Source: Angomonas deanei
Lineage: Eukaryota > Euglenozoa > Kinetoplastea > Trypanosomatida > Trypanosomatidae
Direction of reading: 5' to 3'
Assembly (NCBI GenBank): GCA_903995115.1
Contig: LR877166.1
Coordinates: forward strand, 310,001 to 374,000
DNA length: 64,000 nt
Part shown: positions 63,236 to 64,000 of the stretch, piece after piece
How the letters are laid out: the number at the start of each line of letters is the position of its first letter
Numbering within the stretch: the first letter of the stretch is position 1
Translations under genes and position numbers: made by a program
Notes under the pieces: generated by a model
Told to the model about the DNA's origin: nothing
The model's input: only the letters and a program-made list of their open reading frames with translations
The model's database searches: none

Positions 63236-64000
63236 ATGTCGAACCCTAGTGGTCGAACGAAGCACGTCACCGTCTTGGACGTGAACCCCGCTGAATCCAA
63301 CAACACCAGTCAGAACACCACTGACAATAATAATAATAATAGTAATACTAGTAACAATGTTGTACAGGCGCATGTGATTCATCAGATTAGTGATTATGAA
63401 AATATTTTAAGTTCCATTGGCGACCCCAACTACCGCCGTATCCGAGGTTTGCTCGAGGGCGACGGAGAGACGCCGGCGGAAACGTTACCGAACATTCAAG
63501 TGAGTTTTGAACTGTTCGAAATTGTCCAAAACCGCTTTGCCGCGACGAAACAAACGTTAGAGCGCACCAAGAACGATCTTCTCACCCGTAATCAACAATA
63601 CTCGGTGCTAGAGGCGGAGCTGGCCAAGATGGGCGAGGAATATGCCATCATGGAAAAGAAAAAACGCGAGGCAGAAGACAAAAATTTACAGTTACACCAA
63701 CAGTTGGCCAAGAATGAGGTGCACACGGAGCAGCTACGGAAGGAAACGCTCGCTGCCAGGGAGGAGATGGAGACAATGCAACAGTCCATTGTGTCGTTGG
63801 AGGAGGAGTTGGTGCAGTCGCAGCAGCGCGTCGCCGAGACACTGGTGTCCCTCTCCCAGCGGGATGCAGTGGTGGCGACGTTGCGGAGGGAGTTAGGCAA
63901 GTACGGCCGTGGCGGGCACGGTGGGGGTAGCGCTGGCCCTGGCGGTAACACCGCAGCAGACGGTAGTGCCCCCGATACGTTACAAGATATCGCTGAAGAG
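63236..64000 (+). CDS. Coiled-coil protein, 5' part only
   Basis: ATG 63236 opens a frame that is still open after 255 codons at the window end. The N-terminus reads MSNPSGRTKHVTVLDVNP, with an Asn run (AAT codons, about 63327-63340). About residues 100-225 form a coiled coil rich in Glu, Lys, Gln and Leu, starting near NRFAATKQTLERTKNDLLTR. A Gly-rich stretch follows. No known domain is recognised. It resembles the cytoskeletal coiled-coil genes upstream in composition. Confidence 0.75.
   Translation, partial: MSNPSGRTKHVTVLDVNPAESNNTSQNTTDNNNNNSNTSNNVVQAHVIHQISDYENILSSIGDPNYRRIRGLLEGDGETPAETLPNIQVSFELFEIVQNRFAATKQTLERTKNDLLTRNQQYSVLEAELAKMGEEYAIMEKKKREAEDKNLQLHQQLAKNEVHTEQLRKETLAAREEMETMQQSIVSLEEELVQSQQRVAETLVSLSQRDAVVATLRRELGKYGRGGHGGGSAGPGGNTAADGSAPDTLQDIAEE

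Noticed and set aside
1-64000. tRNA, rRNA, spliced-leader RNA genes or telomere repeats
   Set aside because: A visual scan of intergenic stretches found no B-box-like GGTTCGA sites, no rRNA start sequence, no spliced-leader-like exon and no TTAGGG arrays. A covariance-model search would be more sensitive.

Overview
The window looks like a nuclear chromosome segment of a kinetoplastid, most likely a trypanosomatid close to Trypanosoma; the species cannot be fixed from sequence alone. Every believable gene lies on the + strand. Genes are intronless and closely packed. Most are preceded by long polypyrimidine tracts and AG dinucleotides, as expected for polycistronic transcription with trans-splicing. 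Intergenic DNA is very AT-rich with long A and T runs, while coding DNA is GC-rich. TAA, TAG and TGA all end intact genes, so the standard code applies.

Region 1 (1-9243) is a repetitive accessory block. A leader with recognisable blocks recurs in the same order: a near-identical copy of its first 176 bp lies at 4328-4503 and a diverged fuller copy at about 4510-6310. The first leader feeds an intact 948-residue gene with twenty-five 13-residue repeats and four copies of an unrecognised domain of about 80-90 residues. The second leader feeds only a relic of the shared N-terminus, followed by about 2.8 kb of GC-rich DNA with no credible gene.

Region 2 (9244-26438) holds well-formed genes: a hypothetical protein, a GRAM-GRAM-VASt lipid-transfer-like protein and beside it a truncated VASt-transmembrane copy made by a 626-bp direct duplication, a PP2A B''-type subunit with EF-hands, an alpha/beta hydrolase, a Lys/Ala/Pro-rich protein, a YWTD-type beta-propeller, an acyl-CoA-binding protein and a PMCA-type Ca2+ ATPase.

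Region 3 (26.7-48.2 kb) is rich in cytoskeletal, coiled-coil and low-complexity proteins with asparagine runs coded by pure AAT repeats: a divergent kinesin, an ankyrin protein, coiled-coil proteins, a CTF18-like clamp-loader subunit, a protein with an acylation-type N-terminus (MGCNASK), two Ser/Pro-rich proteins and a MEKK2/3-like kinase with an N-terminal PB1-like domain. Region 4 (48.6-64 kb) holds two PhzF-family genes (the first broken, the second intact), a giant secretory-pathway membrane protein of about 3,100 residues, a membrane-anchored J-domain protein and the start of a coiled-coil protein that runs off the window.

The strongest overall pattern is that genes from 26.7 to 61.8 kb often fall into two or more consecutive reading frames that clearly belong together, many breaks lying at AAT repeats or homopolymers, and two genes carry an in-frame stop. 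Genes from 9.2 to 26.4 kb show no such breaks. Sequencing or assembly error at simple repeats is the plainest explanation for the indels. The in-frame stops, and the breaks outside simple repeats, leave room for real gene decay.
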